From Thermoplasmata archaeon (GTDB lineage: Archaea > Thermoplasmatota > Thermoplasmata > RBG-16-68-12 > JAGMCJ01): DNA of 11,776 bases. Below, piece by piece: positions 1 through 6,024 of the stretch. Below the pieces are notes generated by a model. That model did not search any database. It saw nothing but the letters and a program-made list of their open reading frames with translations, and was not told the DNA's origin. Where the stretch lies: positions 1 through 11,776 of the forward strand of contig JAGMCJ010000144.1 in the NCBI GenBank assembly GCA_023129265.1. Reading direction: 5' to 3'. Both the position numbers and the translations under genes were made by a program. The number at the start of each line of letters is the position of its first letter. The stretch's first letter is position 1.

Positions 1-1
1 C

Positions 2-118
2 ACAACGTGGGGGCGGGTCATGGTCGCGCCCCTCGTACGAGGGCTCACCAACAAGAAGATCCGTGAGCTGTATGACTTTGGCGGGGCCTTCTGCATGATG
101 GCCTTGGACTCATTCTAG
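2..118 (+). CDS. C-terminal fragment of an unidentified protein
   Basis: An open frame enters from the left edge and ends at TAG 116-118, giving 38 residues that end in ALDSF. Third codon positions are strongly G/C (for example AAG AAG ATC, GAG CTG), as in the confident genes of this window, so I read it as the true end of a gene. I do not recognise the protein; the fragment is mixed hydrophobic and basic (VAPLVRGLTNKKIRELYDF) and too short for family assignment. The 130 bases after it hold a pyrimidine-rich run near 147-176, which could act as an archaeal terminator, and then the sepF promoter. A minus-strand frame is also open to the left edge here, but its codon use is poorer. Confidence 0.45.
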   Translation, partial: TTWGRVMVAPLVRGLTNKKIRELYDFGGAFCMMALDSF

Positions 119-202
119 TGAGGGCCCGCAAGGCCTAAGTCGACGTCTTGTCCTTCTTTCCAGAGAAAACCCAGACGAGATTCCCTCCCCCTCCAGTCAC
201 GA

Positions 203-214
203 TACTATTATATC
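203..214 (+). promoter_or_regulatory. TATA box and ribosome-binding site of sepF
   Basis: TACTATTATATC is the only A/T-rich element in this GC-rich gap. With the usual TATA-to-start distance of about 26 bases, transcription would begin near 236. That leaves a leader of about 15 nt carrying the Shine-Dalgarno-like GAGGGA (241-246), four bases before the ATG at 251. Confidence 0.55.
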
Positions 215-250
215 AAAGGTTCACGATATCCGCCCCATCAGAGGGATTGG

Positions 251-634
251 ATGAGCTTCATAAAAAAGCCCTTTAGGAAATTCAAGGAAGGAGCGGTCAA
301 GGAGACGGACCAGTACATCGATCTGGGTGATATGACCTTTGAGGACGTTCCGACGACGCTCGGAACGGGTGTCAAGTCGATGGTGAAGGTGGCCGAGGTC
401 TACAGATATGAGGACATCAATGAGCTCACGGCCCACGTCTATAACGGTAACATACTCATTGTGGATTATAACTCGATAGCAAATGACGAACTGGCTCTCA
501 AGAGGATAACGAACGAGCTGAAGTCGGTGGCCCGCGACACCGGAGGGGACGTGGCAGGCATCGGCAAGGGCATCCTGATAGCGACGCCCGGCGGGGTCAA
601 AGTGGACCGCCACAAGCTCAGAGGGAGCTACTAG
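251..634 (+). CDS. sepF: Cell division protein SepF, archaeal type
   Basis: SepF anchors FtsZ to the membrane in archaea and bacteria; in archaea that have FtsZ but no FtsA it is the main tether at the division ring. The 127-residue product has the expected layout. A basic, amphipathic N-terminus (MSFIKKPFRKFKEG, residues 1-14) serves as the membrane-targeting helix. A short linker follows, and then a SepF/DUF552 core from about residue 42 to the end. The core contains the strand NILIVDYNSI (67-76), the helix carrying LALKRITNELKSVAR (81-95), and the typical GDVAGIGKGILIATPGGVKVD end (from 99). The ATG has a GAGGGA ribosome site four bases upstream. The last 17 bases overlap the 3' end of the convergent KaiC-like gene. 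No ftsZ is visible in the window. Confidence 0.88.
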   Translation: MSFIKKPFRKFKEGAVKETDQYIDLGDMTFEDVPTTLGTGVKSMVKVAEVYRYEDINELTAHVYNGNILIVDYNSIANDELALKRITNELKSVARDTGGDVAGIGKGILIATPGGVKVDRHKLRGSY

Positions 635-1409
635 ACAGAGGGCCCACAGAGAATCTTCCGTTTTCGAATCTGAGCTCATGGTAGTCCATCGAATGTCCCG
701 TGTGCCTCAGCTTTGCGCATCTCAGCTTGAGCCGAACTGAGCCGTCCGGCAGGCAATGAAAACCCATGTGAAACAGTCCGTCGGCGATAGAATCCTCACG
801 ATTGGGATATCTTCCCTCCTCTCCCTGGTCGTATATGAACAAGCTAGTGATTCCCAGGTTCCTGAGGAAGGCGAAAAAATGAAACAACTCCCTATGAGAA
901 TCGGCCAGCTCCGCCAAAGAGTAAAGACCGGTCAGGGAATCTATGACGAGGAACTCCACTTTGCGATATCTCTTCCTTTTCGTGATGAAGTCCTTTAGCA
1001 CCCCTATCCAGTCCCCCGTCTCCTCTACGTCCTCGTGTTCGGTTCTCAACCTTCCTATGTCAACGATGAAATCCGAATTCCCATCCAAACCTAGGGATCG
1101 CATGGTCTCCTGCAGGCTCTCTCTGGTCTCCTCGAGCGAGATGTAGAGCGGGTGTACGCCATCCTCGTTGTTGTGTTGCAACATATAGAGCGCGATGGAC
1201 GTCTTCATGACTCCGGAAGGGCCCGAAAGGAGGCATACATGGCCCCGAGGGATACCGCCCCCGATGAGGTCATCAAAATCATCTATGTGCGTCCTTATCC
1301 TCGTTGGATGCCCTTCCTCGCGTCCTTCAAGAGTCTCTAGCCTATTCTGCAACTTGGCGAGCTGCGCCTGTATCTCCTTGACCTCCTCTCTCAGGGTCTT
1401 TCTGGGCAT
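618..1409 (-). CDS. KaiC-like (RadA/KaiC superfamily) ATPase 1 with N-terminal coiled coil
   Basis: Single-domain RecA-fold ATPase of the archaeal KaiC-like group; the cellular role is unknown. The 263-residue product starts with a probable coiled coil (about residues 5-29, heptad-like LREEVKEIQAQLAKLQNRL). The KaiC entry motif follows (HIDDFDDLIGGGIPRGH, 41-57), then Walker A GPSGVMKTS (63-71), EE in SLEETRESL (91-99) and Walker B VEFLVIDSLTGLYSL (151-165). In Walker A a Met stands where KaiC and RadA normally have Gly before the Lys, as in the paralogue at 5183-5890, so this looks like a subfamily trait rather than decay. I chose the ATG at 1409 because GGGAGAGGAGG sits directly before it. 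An in-frame GTG at 1463 would add 18 residues and would suit a leaderless transcript, so it cannot be excluded. The gene converges with sepF and overlaps it by 17 bases. Confidence 0.85.
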   Translation of the reverse strand: MPRKTLREEVKEIQAQLAKLQNRLETLEGREEGHPTRIRTHIDDFDDLIGGGIPRGHVCLLSGPSGVMKTSIALYMLQHNNEDGVHPLYISLEETRESLQETMRSLGLDGNSDFIVDIGRLRTEHEDVEETGDWIGVLKDFITKRKRYRKVEFLVIDSLTGLYSLAELADSHRELFHFFAFLRNLGITSLFIYDQGEEGRYPNREDSIADGLFHMGFHCLPDGSVRLKLRCAKLRHTGHSMDYHELRFENGRFSVGPLSSSSL

Positions 1410-1482
1410 CCTCCTCTCCCTTGTGTGCGGTGGCCCCCTCGCAGCAAAGCGATCGTTGACCACATGTGCAATGGGTCTGTCG

Positions 1483-1495
1483 GAATTTATCCTTT
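1483..1495 (-). promoter_or_regulatory. Candidate TATA box of KaiC-like ATPase 1
   Basis: On the minus strand this reads AAAGGATAAATTC, the best A/T-rich element upstream of the gene. A start about 26 bases downstream (near 1461) would give a leader of about 50 nt before the ATG at 1409, or nearly fit a leaderless start at GTG 1463. A second weaker candidate (CCAGTATAGG on the minus strand) lies at 1497-1506. The rest of the gap up to the insertion sequence shows nothing else I can name. Confidence 0.35.
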
Positions 1496-1543
1496 TCCTA
1501 TACTGGCTCGCTCACGCGGTTCTGACAAATGATAATCACCGCC

Positions 1544-1551
1544 AGGCAATC
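1544..1551 (+). repeat. Target-site duplication, left copy
   Basis: AGGCAATC directly abuts the left inverted repeat and is repeated exactly at 2282-2289 against the right inverted repeat. Eight bases is the usual target duplication of IS6-family elements. Confidence 0.93.
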
Positions 1552-1567
1552 GTGGATGTCAACTTAA
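1552..1567 (+). repeat. Left terminal inverted repeat of the IS6 element
   Basis: GTGGATGTCAACTTAA matches the reverse complement of 2266-2281 at all 16 positions. Similarity stops immediately inside the repeat. Confidence 0.93.
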
Positions 1568-1632
1568 CGCAACAATGAAAGTGTAGCCTGCCCATTCCGA
1601 CTGGCCTTCACCATAGGCAGAAGGGATGGGTA

Positions 1633-2274
1633 GTGCTACACCGAGTGGAGAATGCAATAGAGCATAGAAAACTGTTTGTGCGTCAGAGGAAGAGCAACTG
1701 GTTGAGGGCCCTGGGAGTTGTACTATATCACCTGGGCTTGTCCTTGAGGGACACCTCCTTGGTCCTGGATGGCATGGGAGGTGCCAGCCATGAGGCGGTG
1801 AGGAAGTGGTATGCGAGATGCAGGAACATCTTCACCGTGGAGACCCGCTCGAGACGAGCCATAGCCGTGGACGAGACCAAGATCAAGATACGCGGAGAGT
1901 GGATGTTCCTGTGGGCCGCCATAGACATCGACAGCTGGGAGATCCTATTCGTATGGGTCTCTCAGGGCAGGTCAGGCCTGGAGGCCATCTCCTTCCTCAG
2001 GAAAGCATTGGAGAGATGCGACGGTCCTCCGATGGTCTATGTGGACCGAGCTCCTTGGTACAGATGGGCACTGGAAAGGCTGGGAGTCCCTTGGGAACAC
2101 AGGACATTTGGTCCCCGCAATCCCGTGGAGCAGTGGTTCGGCATCCTCAAGCAGAGGATCAAGAGGTTCTACACAAGGGGGCCTCACAATGCTGACATCA
2201 AGGCGGTGAATGACTGGCTACGGTCTTTCGTCAGTTGCTACCATCTGAAGAGGTTCGGAGGAGGCTTAAGTTGA
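1633..2274 (+). CDS. IS6-family DDE transposase
   Basis: The transposase of the surrounding element, 213 residues. A helix-turn-helix region lies at about 34-62 (LGLSLRDTSLVLDGMGG, then SHEAVRKWYARC). The RNase H-like catalytic domain follows, with D80 in IAVDETKIKI, D138 in MVYVDRAPWYRW and E166 in RNPVEQWFGILKQR. Lys173 lies seven residues after the Glu, the usual E-x6-K signature. The VDRAPW and HRTFG...NPVEQ blocks match the archaeal IS6/IS240 branch (DDE_Tnp_IS240). The start is GTG 1633, preceded seven bases upstream by AAGGG (1621-1625); a stop at 1576-1578 limits extension. The last codons and the TGA lie inside the right inverted repeat, so the repeat encodes the C-terminus. No frameshift or internal stop is present. 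Confidence 0.92.
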   Translation: MLHRVENAIEHRKLFVRQRKSNWLRALGVVLYHLGLSLRDTSLVLDGMGGASHEAVRKWYARCRNIFTVETRSRRAIAVDETKIKIRGEWMFLWAAIDIDSWEILFVWVSQGRSGLEAISFLRKALERCDGPPMVYVDRAPWYRWALERLGVPWEHRTFGPRNPVEQWFGILKQRIKRFYTRGPHNADIKAVNDWLRSFVSCYHLKRFGGGLS

Positions 2275-2281
2275 CATCCAC
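2266..2281 (-). repeat. Right terminal inverted repeat of the IS6 element
   Basis: TTAAGTTGACATCCAC, the exact reverse complement of the left repeat. It contains the transposase stop codon TGA at 2272-2274. Confidence 0.93.
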
Positions 2282-2289
2282 AGGCAATC
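2282..2289 (+). repeat. Target-site duplication, right copy
   Basis: AGGCAATC, identical to 1544-1551, lies immediately outside the right inverted repeat. The neighbouring gene's promoter begins only a few bases downstream. Confidence 0.93.
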
Positions 2290-2292
2290 TCC

Positions 2293-2308
2293 CGAAATGT
2301 TTATATAG
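2293..2308 (+). promoter_or_regulatory. BRE/TATA promoter of the 2345 gene
   Basis: CGAAATGTTTATATAG contains a near-ideal archaeal TATA box (TTTATATA, 2300-2307) with a purine-rich BRE-like stretch before it. Transcription is predicted near 2328-2332, about 15 nt before the TTG start, with a GGGG ribosome-site candidate at 2334-2337. The promoter starts only four bases after the target duplication of the insertion sequence, so everything upstream of the core promoter is now IS DNA. Confidence 0.65.
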
Positions 2309-2344
2309 ACTCATCCACCAGTATTATACGAGCGGGGTATCAGA

Positions 2345-2767
2345 TTGGCAATTCCAACAAAGCTGGGTCAAGGCGTAGCTGGCACTCTAACCGTGGAATC
2401 CCTCACCAAGGCCATCAGAAACAGCATCGACAGGGAGGGAATGAAGGACGAGGATGCCAGGGACATCGCGCACCGCGTGATGAACTTCTTTGGATACAGC
2501 GAGAGGATTATAGATAACATCCTGGAACCTGAGGACAGGGATGCTTTCTACATGCTCGAGGACTCCGGTCTTCTGACGACGGAAAGAGAGGAGACAACGC
2601 TCTACGATGGGAGGGAATGGAGGATACACTACTGGCTCTTCCGGAAGGAGAAGATTCTCGAACTGGTGAGGTCCGCGGAGGAGAGGGAGATCCTGCAGGA
2701 GGACAACCCCTCGATATACGACGACGTTCCGGAGAACATCTGGGAGACGAGAAAAGAGAACGAATAG
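2345..2767 (+). CDS. Small archaeal protein, winged-helix-like (possibly DUF6015)
   Basis: A 140-residue soluble protein without a clear function. The core (about residues 18-105) is helical: SLTKAIRNSIDREGM, DEDARDIAHRVMNFFGY and RIIDNILEPEDRDAFYMLEDSGLL. A likely beta hairpin follows (TTEREETTLYDGREWRIHYWLF), an arrangement that resembles a winged helix, and the tail is acidic. It recalls small archaeal proteins grouped as DUF6015, but that name comes from memory and is unverified. The start is TTG 2345: the upstream frame is closed by TAG at 2306-2308 within the TATA box, and the predicted transcript start near 2330 leaves no earlier choice. The next in-frame candidate is GTG at residue 17. 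The gene converges with the UPF0216 gene, 22 bases apart. The IS insertion has replaced its distal upstream region. Confidence 0.72.
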   Translation: MAIPTKLGQGVAGTLTVESLTKAIRNSIDREGMKDEDARDIAHRVMNFFGYSERIIDNILEPEDRDAFYMLEDSGLLTTEREETTLYDGREWRIHYWLFRKEKILELVRSAEEREILQEDNPSIYDDVPENIWETRKENE

Positions 2768-2789
2768 GCGGGCGTCCCTAGAAGAGCAT

Positions 2790-3212
2790 TCACGGCAAGA
2801 AGAACCTCTGGATCATCCGCCCATATTTTCGAATGAGGTGCACACCGAGAGAGGCGGGCATCCACATCTTGCCGTTCCTGTACTTGTAGGCGGGTCCGAA
2901 CCCCTCCAGCCGCCTGAGGACCGCCGAAGCGGTCTCATCCGTGATGTAACAGGAGTCCGACAACCTCACATTGAATGTCAAGGTAATCGGCAGCCTGAGG
3001 TTCTCCTTCTCGTCCTCAGTCAGCTTGTCCGCAAAATCGTGCAGACGCTGCTTGTCAAACCGATAGGGGGAGCCGCCTTTGGCCGTGCAGGCAGGAGTGT
3101 CCTCCCGAAGGAGATCCTTCAGTTTCCTGCCTCTTGTCACCATGCCCGCGTTGATGTTGCGATATTCGATCTCCATCAGTTTTCTGAGCGACCCTTCGGT
3201 GTCAAGCGGCAT
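2790..3212 (-). CDS. UPF0216 (DUF61) family protein
   Basis: A conserved archaeal family without an assigned function. The 140-residue product shows the family pattern as I know it: an N-terminal helix with IEYRNINAGM (15-24), basic TRGRKLKDLL (26-35), a short block ending in YRFDKQRLHDFADKL (50-64), and the LRLPITLTF strand (72-80). It ends in a longer basic tail (KMWMPASLGVHLIRKYGRM). I chose ATG 3212 over the upstream in-frame GTG 3230. The TATA element at 3241-3251 predicts transcription near 3219, after the GTG but about seven bases before the ATG. The gene is divergent from the XPD-like helicase with about 100 bases between starts, and converges with the 2345 gene. Confidence 0.7.
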   Translation of the reverse strand: MPLDTEGSLRKLMEIEYRNINAGMVTRGRKLKDLLREDTPACTAKGGSPYRFDKQRLHDFADKLTEDEKENLRLPITLTFNVRLSDSCYITDETASAVLRRLEGFGPAYKYRNGKMWMPASLGVHLIRKYGRMIQRFFLP

Positions 3213-3240
3213 CGTTGAACACAGAAGCACGCTGCCGCAG

Positions 3241-3251
3241 TAAATATCTTT
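3241..3251 (-). promoter_or_regulatory. TATA box of the UPF0216 gene
   Basis: On the minus strand this reads AAAGATATTTA. Its centre lies about 33 bases before ATG 3212, implying a leader of only a few bases, and this position rules against the upstream GTG as the start. Confidence 0.5.
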
Positions 3252-3283
3252 GGCGGTCCAGTTTCACTTACCTCCCTCACATC

Positions 3284-3293
3284 CATTTATAGA
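3284..3293 (+). promoter_or_regulatory. TATA box of the XPD-like helicase (leaderless)
   Basis: CATTTATAGA is centred about 28 bases before ATG 3317, and no Shine-Dalgarno sequence precedes the ATG (AGCAGTCAAGTGG). This is the pattern of a leaderless archaeal transcript. Confidence 0.55.
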
Positions 3294-3316
3294 ATCCTTC
3301 GACAGCAGTCAAGTGG

Positions 3317-5233
3317 ATGCGTTTTCCCTACAGCTACCGCAAGTACCAGAAGGACATCATCCAGGTCATCGAAAGGACCCTCCAGGGAGGTCACGTTGTC
3401 CTGCAGTCAGGGACCGGATCAGGGAAGACCGTCTGCGCGCTGTATCCAGCGTTGAAACTCGCAACATCGAACGACAAGAAGGTCCTGTATCTCGTGAGGA
3501 CGAACTCCCAGCAGAGGCAGGTCATCGTCGAACTGCGCCGCATCGGTGGCGTCTTCGGCATGGGTTTCCAGGGAAGGCATTCGACTTGCCTCGCCGTCAG
3601 GAACAATCCACGTCTAAGGGAGGGTAGCCCCGAGGAGCTGATGAGATACTGCAGTCACAGGAAGGCAAGGACTGCGAGAGGAGAGAAGGGCGGGTGCAAG
3701 TACTACTCCAATCTGTTGAACGCAGACCTGAAGGAGATGGAGGATTGGGCAAAAAGGAAGATTCCAACGACGGAGCAGTTCTTCGGCAAGTGTAAGGGGC
3801 TGGGCATATGTCCCTACGAAGCGTCCAAACTCCTCATTCCCTCCGCTCACCTGGTCGCCTGCCCCTACGTCTACTTCTTCGATTATGGCATCAGATCGGC
3901 CTTTCTTGAGTGGATAGGAGTCGCCACCAGGGACATCATTCTGATTGTCGACGAGGCTCATAACCTGCCGGAGTACGCGAGGGACCTGCGGTCCGCCCGT
4001 CTGACGCTGAACTCCATCAGACTGGCCATGAGGGAGGCCGAGAAGTTCGGGGACGTGAAGGTGCTCGGGGCGGTGACGGTGAAAGCGTTCTGCGACGTGC
4101 TGCACGACGCAATCCTCCATTTAGTGGCAGACTACGTGGAGGAAGACGACGGCTTGCTCCCGCCGAATCAGCTTGAAGAGAACCTCATGCACAAGCTCAC
4201 TCTGACGTCAATACAGCTGGAAGCCCTGTTCCACAACCTGATGAGCTATGGCGAAGTGATAAGGAAGAGGAGGGAGGAGAACGGTAAGCTCCCCACATCG
4301 TTCATCTTCTCCCTCGGTGCTTTTCTCAGTTTTTGGACATCCATGGACGCGTCGTCCTACGTGAAACTCGTCAATGCCGGCGACGCCTTGGGGGTCGAGG
4401 GATACTGTCTGGACCCGTCGCACATCGGAGAAATGGTGGCCGAATGCCATGCGTCGGTGCACATGTCAGGGACGCTCGAACCGCTAGTCCAGTACAGGGA
4501 GACTCTGGGTCTGCCCGAATCGGCGACCCTGGCGACGTTCCCCAGCCCGTTCCCCTCAGAGAATCGGCGGGTTCTTTACGTCGAGGATGTGACGACGAGG
4601 TACGAGGAACTCCGCTCGAATGAGGACCTCCTCCCTCGACTGAAGAGCCATGTCCTGAATCTCGTGGAAAGCATCCCGCGCAACACCGTCGTCTTCTTCC
4701 CCAGTCACGACAAGCTGGAGGAGTTCCTTGAGGTCGGAGCGGCGGCCTCGAGACCCCTCTTCGTCGAGAGGAGAGGCTCAACGCAGGACGAGCTGATGGA
4801 GACCGTGGACGGCTTCAAGACAGGCTCCGGAATACTGTTCGCGGTAATGGGCGGGAGGATCAGCGAGGGCCTAGACTTCCCCGACAAGGAGCTGGAGATG
4901 GCCGTGTTGGTCGGCATCCCGTATCCGAAACCCACCGCCAAGCAGAGGTCGTTGCTCAGGTACTTCGATCTCAAGTTCGGCAAGGGCTGGGACTATGCCG
5001 TGAAGGCCCCCGCGACGAGGAGGATTCTTCAGTGCATAGGAAGGTTGATCAGGAAAAGGAACGACGTTGGCGTCGCAGTGATACTAGACAAGAGGGCAAG
5101 AACGTTCCAAAGGAAGATTGAGAATCTCATCCCGACCAAGGATCCAGTAGAAGAAACTAAGAGGTTTTTCGCGGAGAGAGAACTACTCCGTAATGACGCT
5201 AGTCACCATGAAATGTTCGTCGGACTTCATTAG
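3317..5233 (+). CDS. XPD/DinG-type superfamily 2 DNA helicase with FeS-cluster domain
   Basis: An ATP-dependent 5'-3' DNA helicase of the XPD/Rad3/DinG family, which unwinds DNA in repair and related processes. The 638-residue product has the family motifs in order: Q-like YRKYQKDII (7-15), Walker A SGTGSGKT (31-38), motif Ia LYLVRTNSQ, DEAH (212-215), motif III VHMSGTLEP (381-389), motif IV VVFFPSHDKLEEF (458-470), motif V GGRISEGLDFP (512-522), and motif VI QCIGRLIRK (572-580). Cys91, Cys112, Cys127 and Cys165 (ICPYE) are placed to hold the 4Fe-4S cluster of the XPD FeS domain; the spacing differs somewhat from the best-studied XPDs. ACPYVYFFDYGIR (181-193) is the typical block before motif II. 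The length suits archaeal XPD. The final 51 bases overlap the convergent KaiC-like gene. I leave the symbol empty because archaea can hold several XPD/DinG paralogues. Confidence 0.9.
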   Translation: MRFPYSYRKYQKDIIQVIERTLQGGHVVLQSGTGSGKTVCALYPALKLATSNDKKVLYLVRTNSQQRQVIVELRRIGGVFGMGFQGRHSTCLAVRNNPRLREGSPEELMRYCSHRKARTARGEKGGCKYYSNLLNADLKEMEDWAKRKIPTTEQFFGKCKGLGICPYEASKLLIPSAHLVACPYVYFFDYGIRSAFLEWIGVATRDIILIVDEAHNLPEYARDLRSARLTLNSIRLAMREAEKFGDVKVLGAVTVKAFCDVLHDAILHLVADYVEEDDGLLPPNQLEENLMHKLTLTSIQLEALFHNLMSYGEVIRKRREENGKLPTSFIFSLGAFLSFWTSMDASSYVKLVNAGDALGVEGYCLDPSHIGEMVAECHASVHMSGTLEPLVQYRETLGLPESATLATFPSPFPSENRRVLYVEDVTTRYEELRSNEDLLPRLKSHVLNLVESIPRNTVVFFPSHDKLEEFLEVGAAASRPLFVERRGSTQDELMETVDGFKTGSGILFAVMGGRISEGLDFPDKELEMAVLVGIPYPKPTAKQRSLLRYFDLKFGKGWDYAVKAPATRRILQCIGRLIRKRNDVGVAVILDKRARTFQRKIENLIPTKDPVEETKRFFAERELLRNDASHHEMFVGLH

Positions 5234-5890
5234 CGTGAAGTAGCCTCGCTCGTGGTCCGTCCTCCTCATCTTGATGCATCTTATCCTCAGCTGTACGTCG
5301 GTCTCCCCGACCTCATACTGCCTGAGGTATAGGATGCCATCCGACAGGAAGTCCTCTTGATAAGCAACAAGTCTCTCTGAGCCCATCGGTATCTCGGAGA
5401 TGAGGAACGTTGTCGATCCGAGCCCGCGAAGGAATCCAAAGAAGTGGAAAAGGTCCCTTCTGGGGTTGGTCAGCTGTGCCAGAGAGTATAGGGCTGCGAG
5501 AGAATCAATGGCAACAATGTCGAAGTTGCTTTCTCTGACCCTCTGCTCGATGTACTTGGTGAGTATCTCAATCCAGTTCTTCGTCAGCTCCTCTTCCTTG
5601 TGCTCCATACGGATCTTGGCCACATCCAGTACGTACAGTTCCAGCTCGTCGATGTTTTTCATCCCAAGATCTTCCATGGCGCCCTTCAAGGAATCATGTC
5701 CCTCCTCTAGGGCTATGAAGAGCCCCTTGGATCCGTTGTTCTTCACGTTGTTGTAGAGGATGCTGAAGGTGAGAGAGGTCTTCATCGTTCCTGGTGTACC
5801 GCACACGAGCACTACGTGGCCCTTCGGTACACCACCTCCAAGCACCTTGTCGAATCCATCGATATATGTTGGAATCCTCTCTACACTCAT
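5183..5890 (-). CDS. KaiC-like (RadA/KaiC superfamily) ATPase 2
   Basis: A 235-residue, single-domain KaiC-like ATPase, clearly paralogous to the product of 618-1409 but without its coiled coil. Motifs: KaiC entry YIDGFDKVLGGGVPKGH (9-25), Walker A GTPGTMKTS (31-39), catalytic-glutamate region ALEEGHDSL (60-68), Walker B DIVAIDSLAALYSL (124-137), a conserved RRDLFHFFGFLRGL stretch (144-157), and the RIRCIKMRRTDHERGYF end (202-218). As in the paralogue, Met replaces the usual Gly before the Walker A Lys. Function is unknown; relatives in archaea act as signalling or motility ATPases, which I do not claim here. ATG 5890 fits a leaderless transcript from the TATA at 5911-5923. The 3' end runs 51 bases into the helicase gene on the other strand, and the gene is divergent from carS. 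Confidence 0.87.
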   Translation of the reverse strand: MSVERIPTYIDGFDKVLGGGVPKGHVVLVCGTPGTMKTSLTFSILYNNVKNNGSKGLFIALEEGHDSLKGAMEDLGMKNIDELELYVLDVAKIRMEHKEEELTKNWIEILTKYIEQRVRESNFDIVAIDSLAALYSLAQLTNPRRDLFHFFGFLRGLGSTTFLISEIPMGSERLVAYQEDFLSDGILYLRQYEVGETDVQLRIRCIKMRRTDHERGYFTLMKSDEHFMVTSVITE

Positions 5891-5910
5891 TGCTGGGTTA
5901 TCTCCATCCT

Positions 5911-5923
5911 GGGATATTTAACC
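5911..5923 (-). promoter_or_regulatory. TATA box of KaiC-like ATPase 2 (leaderless)
   Basis: On the minus strand this reads GGTTAAATATCCC, centred about 27 bases before ATG 5890. There is no well-placed Shine-Dalgarno sequence, so the transcript probably starts at or next to the ATG. Confidence 0.6.
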
Positions 5924-5992
5924 GTGTTGCAGTGGTTATCAATTCTGCGAACCAAATACACGCGGAATTATCGGTCCCGGGGGCACTCATTA

Positions 5993-6002
5993 CGGTTTTA
6001 TG
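5993..6002 (+). promoter_or_regulatory. TATA box of carS (leaderless)
   Basis: CGGTTTTATG is centred about 27 bases before ATG 6025, and no Shine-Dalgarno sequence precedes the start. The rest of the 134-base divergent gap with ATPase 2 shows no other clear site. Confidence 0.5.
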
Positions 6003-6024
6003 CCCCGATGATATCACCATCCTG

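Larger units (their letters stand above)
1552..2281 (+). mobile_element. Intact IS6-family insertion sequence, 730 bp
   Basis: A complete small insertion sequence. It is bounded by perfect 16-bp terminal inverted repeats (GTGGATGTCAACTTAA at 1552-1567 and its reverse complement at 2266-2281) and flanked by an identical 8-bp direct repeat, AGGCAATC. It carries one full-length transposase gene. The size, the 8-bp duplication and the DDE transposase all fit IS6 (IS240/archaeal branch), whose members move by replicative transposition through a cointegrate. Perfect repeats, a perfect duplication and an uninterrupted gene suggest a recent insertion that may still be active. It lies in the region between two divergent genes and interrupts no coding sequence. 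Confidence 0.93.

Noticed and set aside
1410..1463. Longer start (GTG 1463) for KaiC-like ATPase 1, adding 18 residues
   Set aside because: The extra residues are Arg/Pro-rich without family features, and ATG 1409 has GGGAGAGGAGG directly upstream. A leaderless GTG start remains possible and is noted in the entry.
1806..2195. Alternative 129-codon frame inside the transposase as a second IS protein
   Set aside because: It is out of frame with the DDE domain, is rich in Gln/Arg/His as expected of a shifted GC-rich frame, and IS6 elements encode a single protein.
3213..3230. GTG 3230 as start of the UPF0216 gene
   Set aside because: The TATA box at 3241-3251 is only about 15 bases away, so the transcript would begin after this codon.
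3791..3793. Cys159 of the helicase as an FeS ligand
   Set aside because: Cys165 in the ICPYE context matches the fourth ligand position of the XPD FeS domain better; Cys159 is probably an extra cysteine.
5794..6024. Upstream extension of the carS frame by 77 residues
   Set aside because: It lies antisense to the first part of KaiC-like ATPase 2 and across both promoters, has no membrane-protein character, and CarS family similarity starts at 6025.
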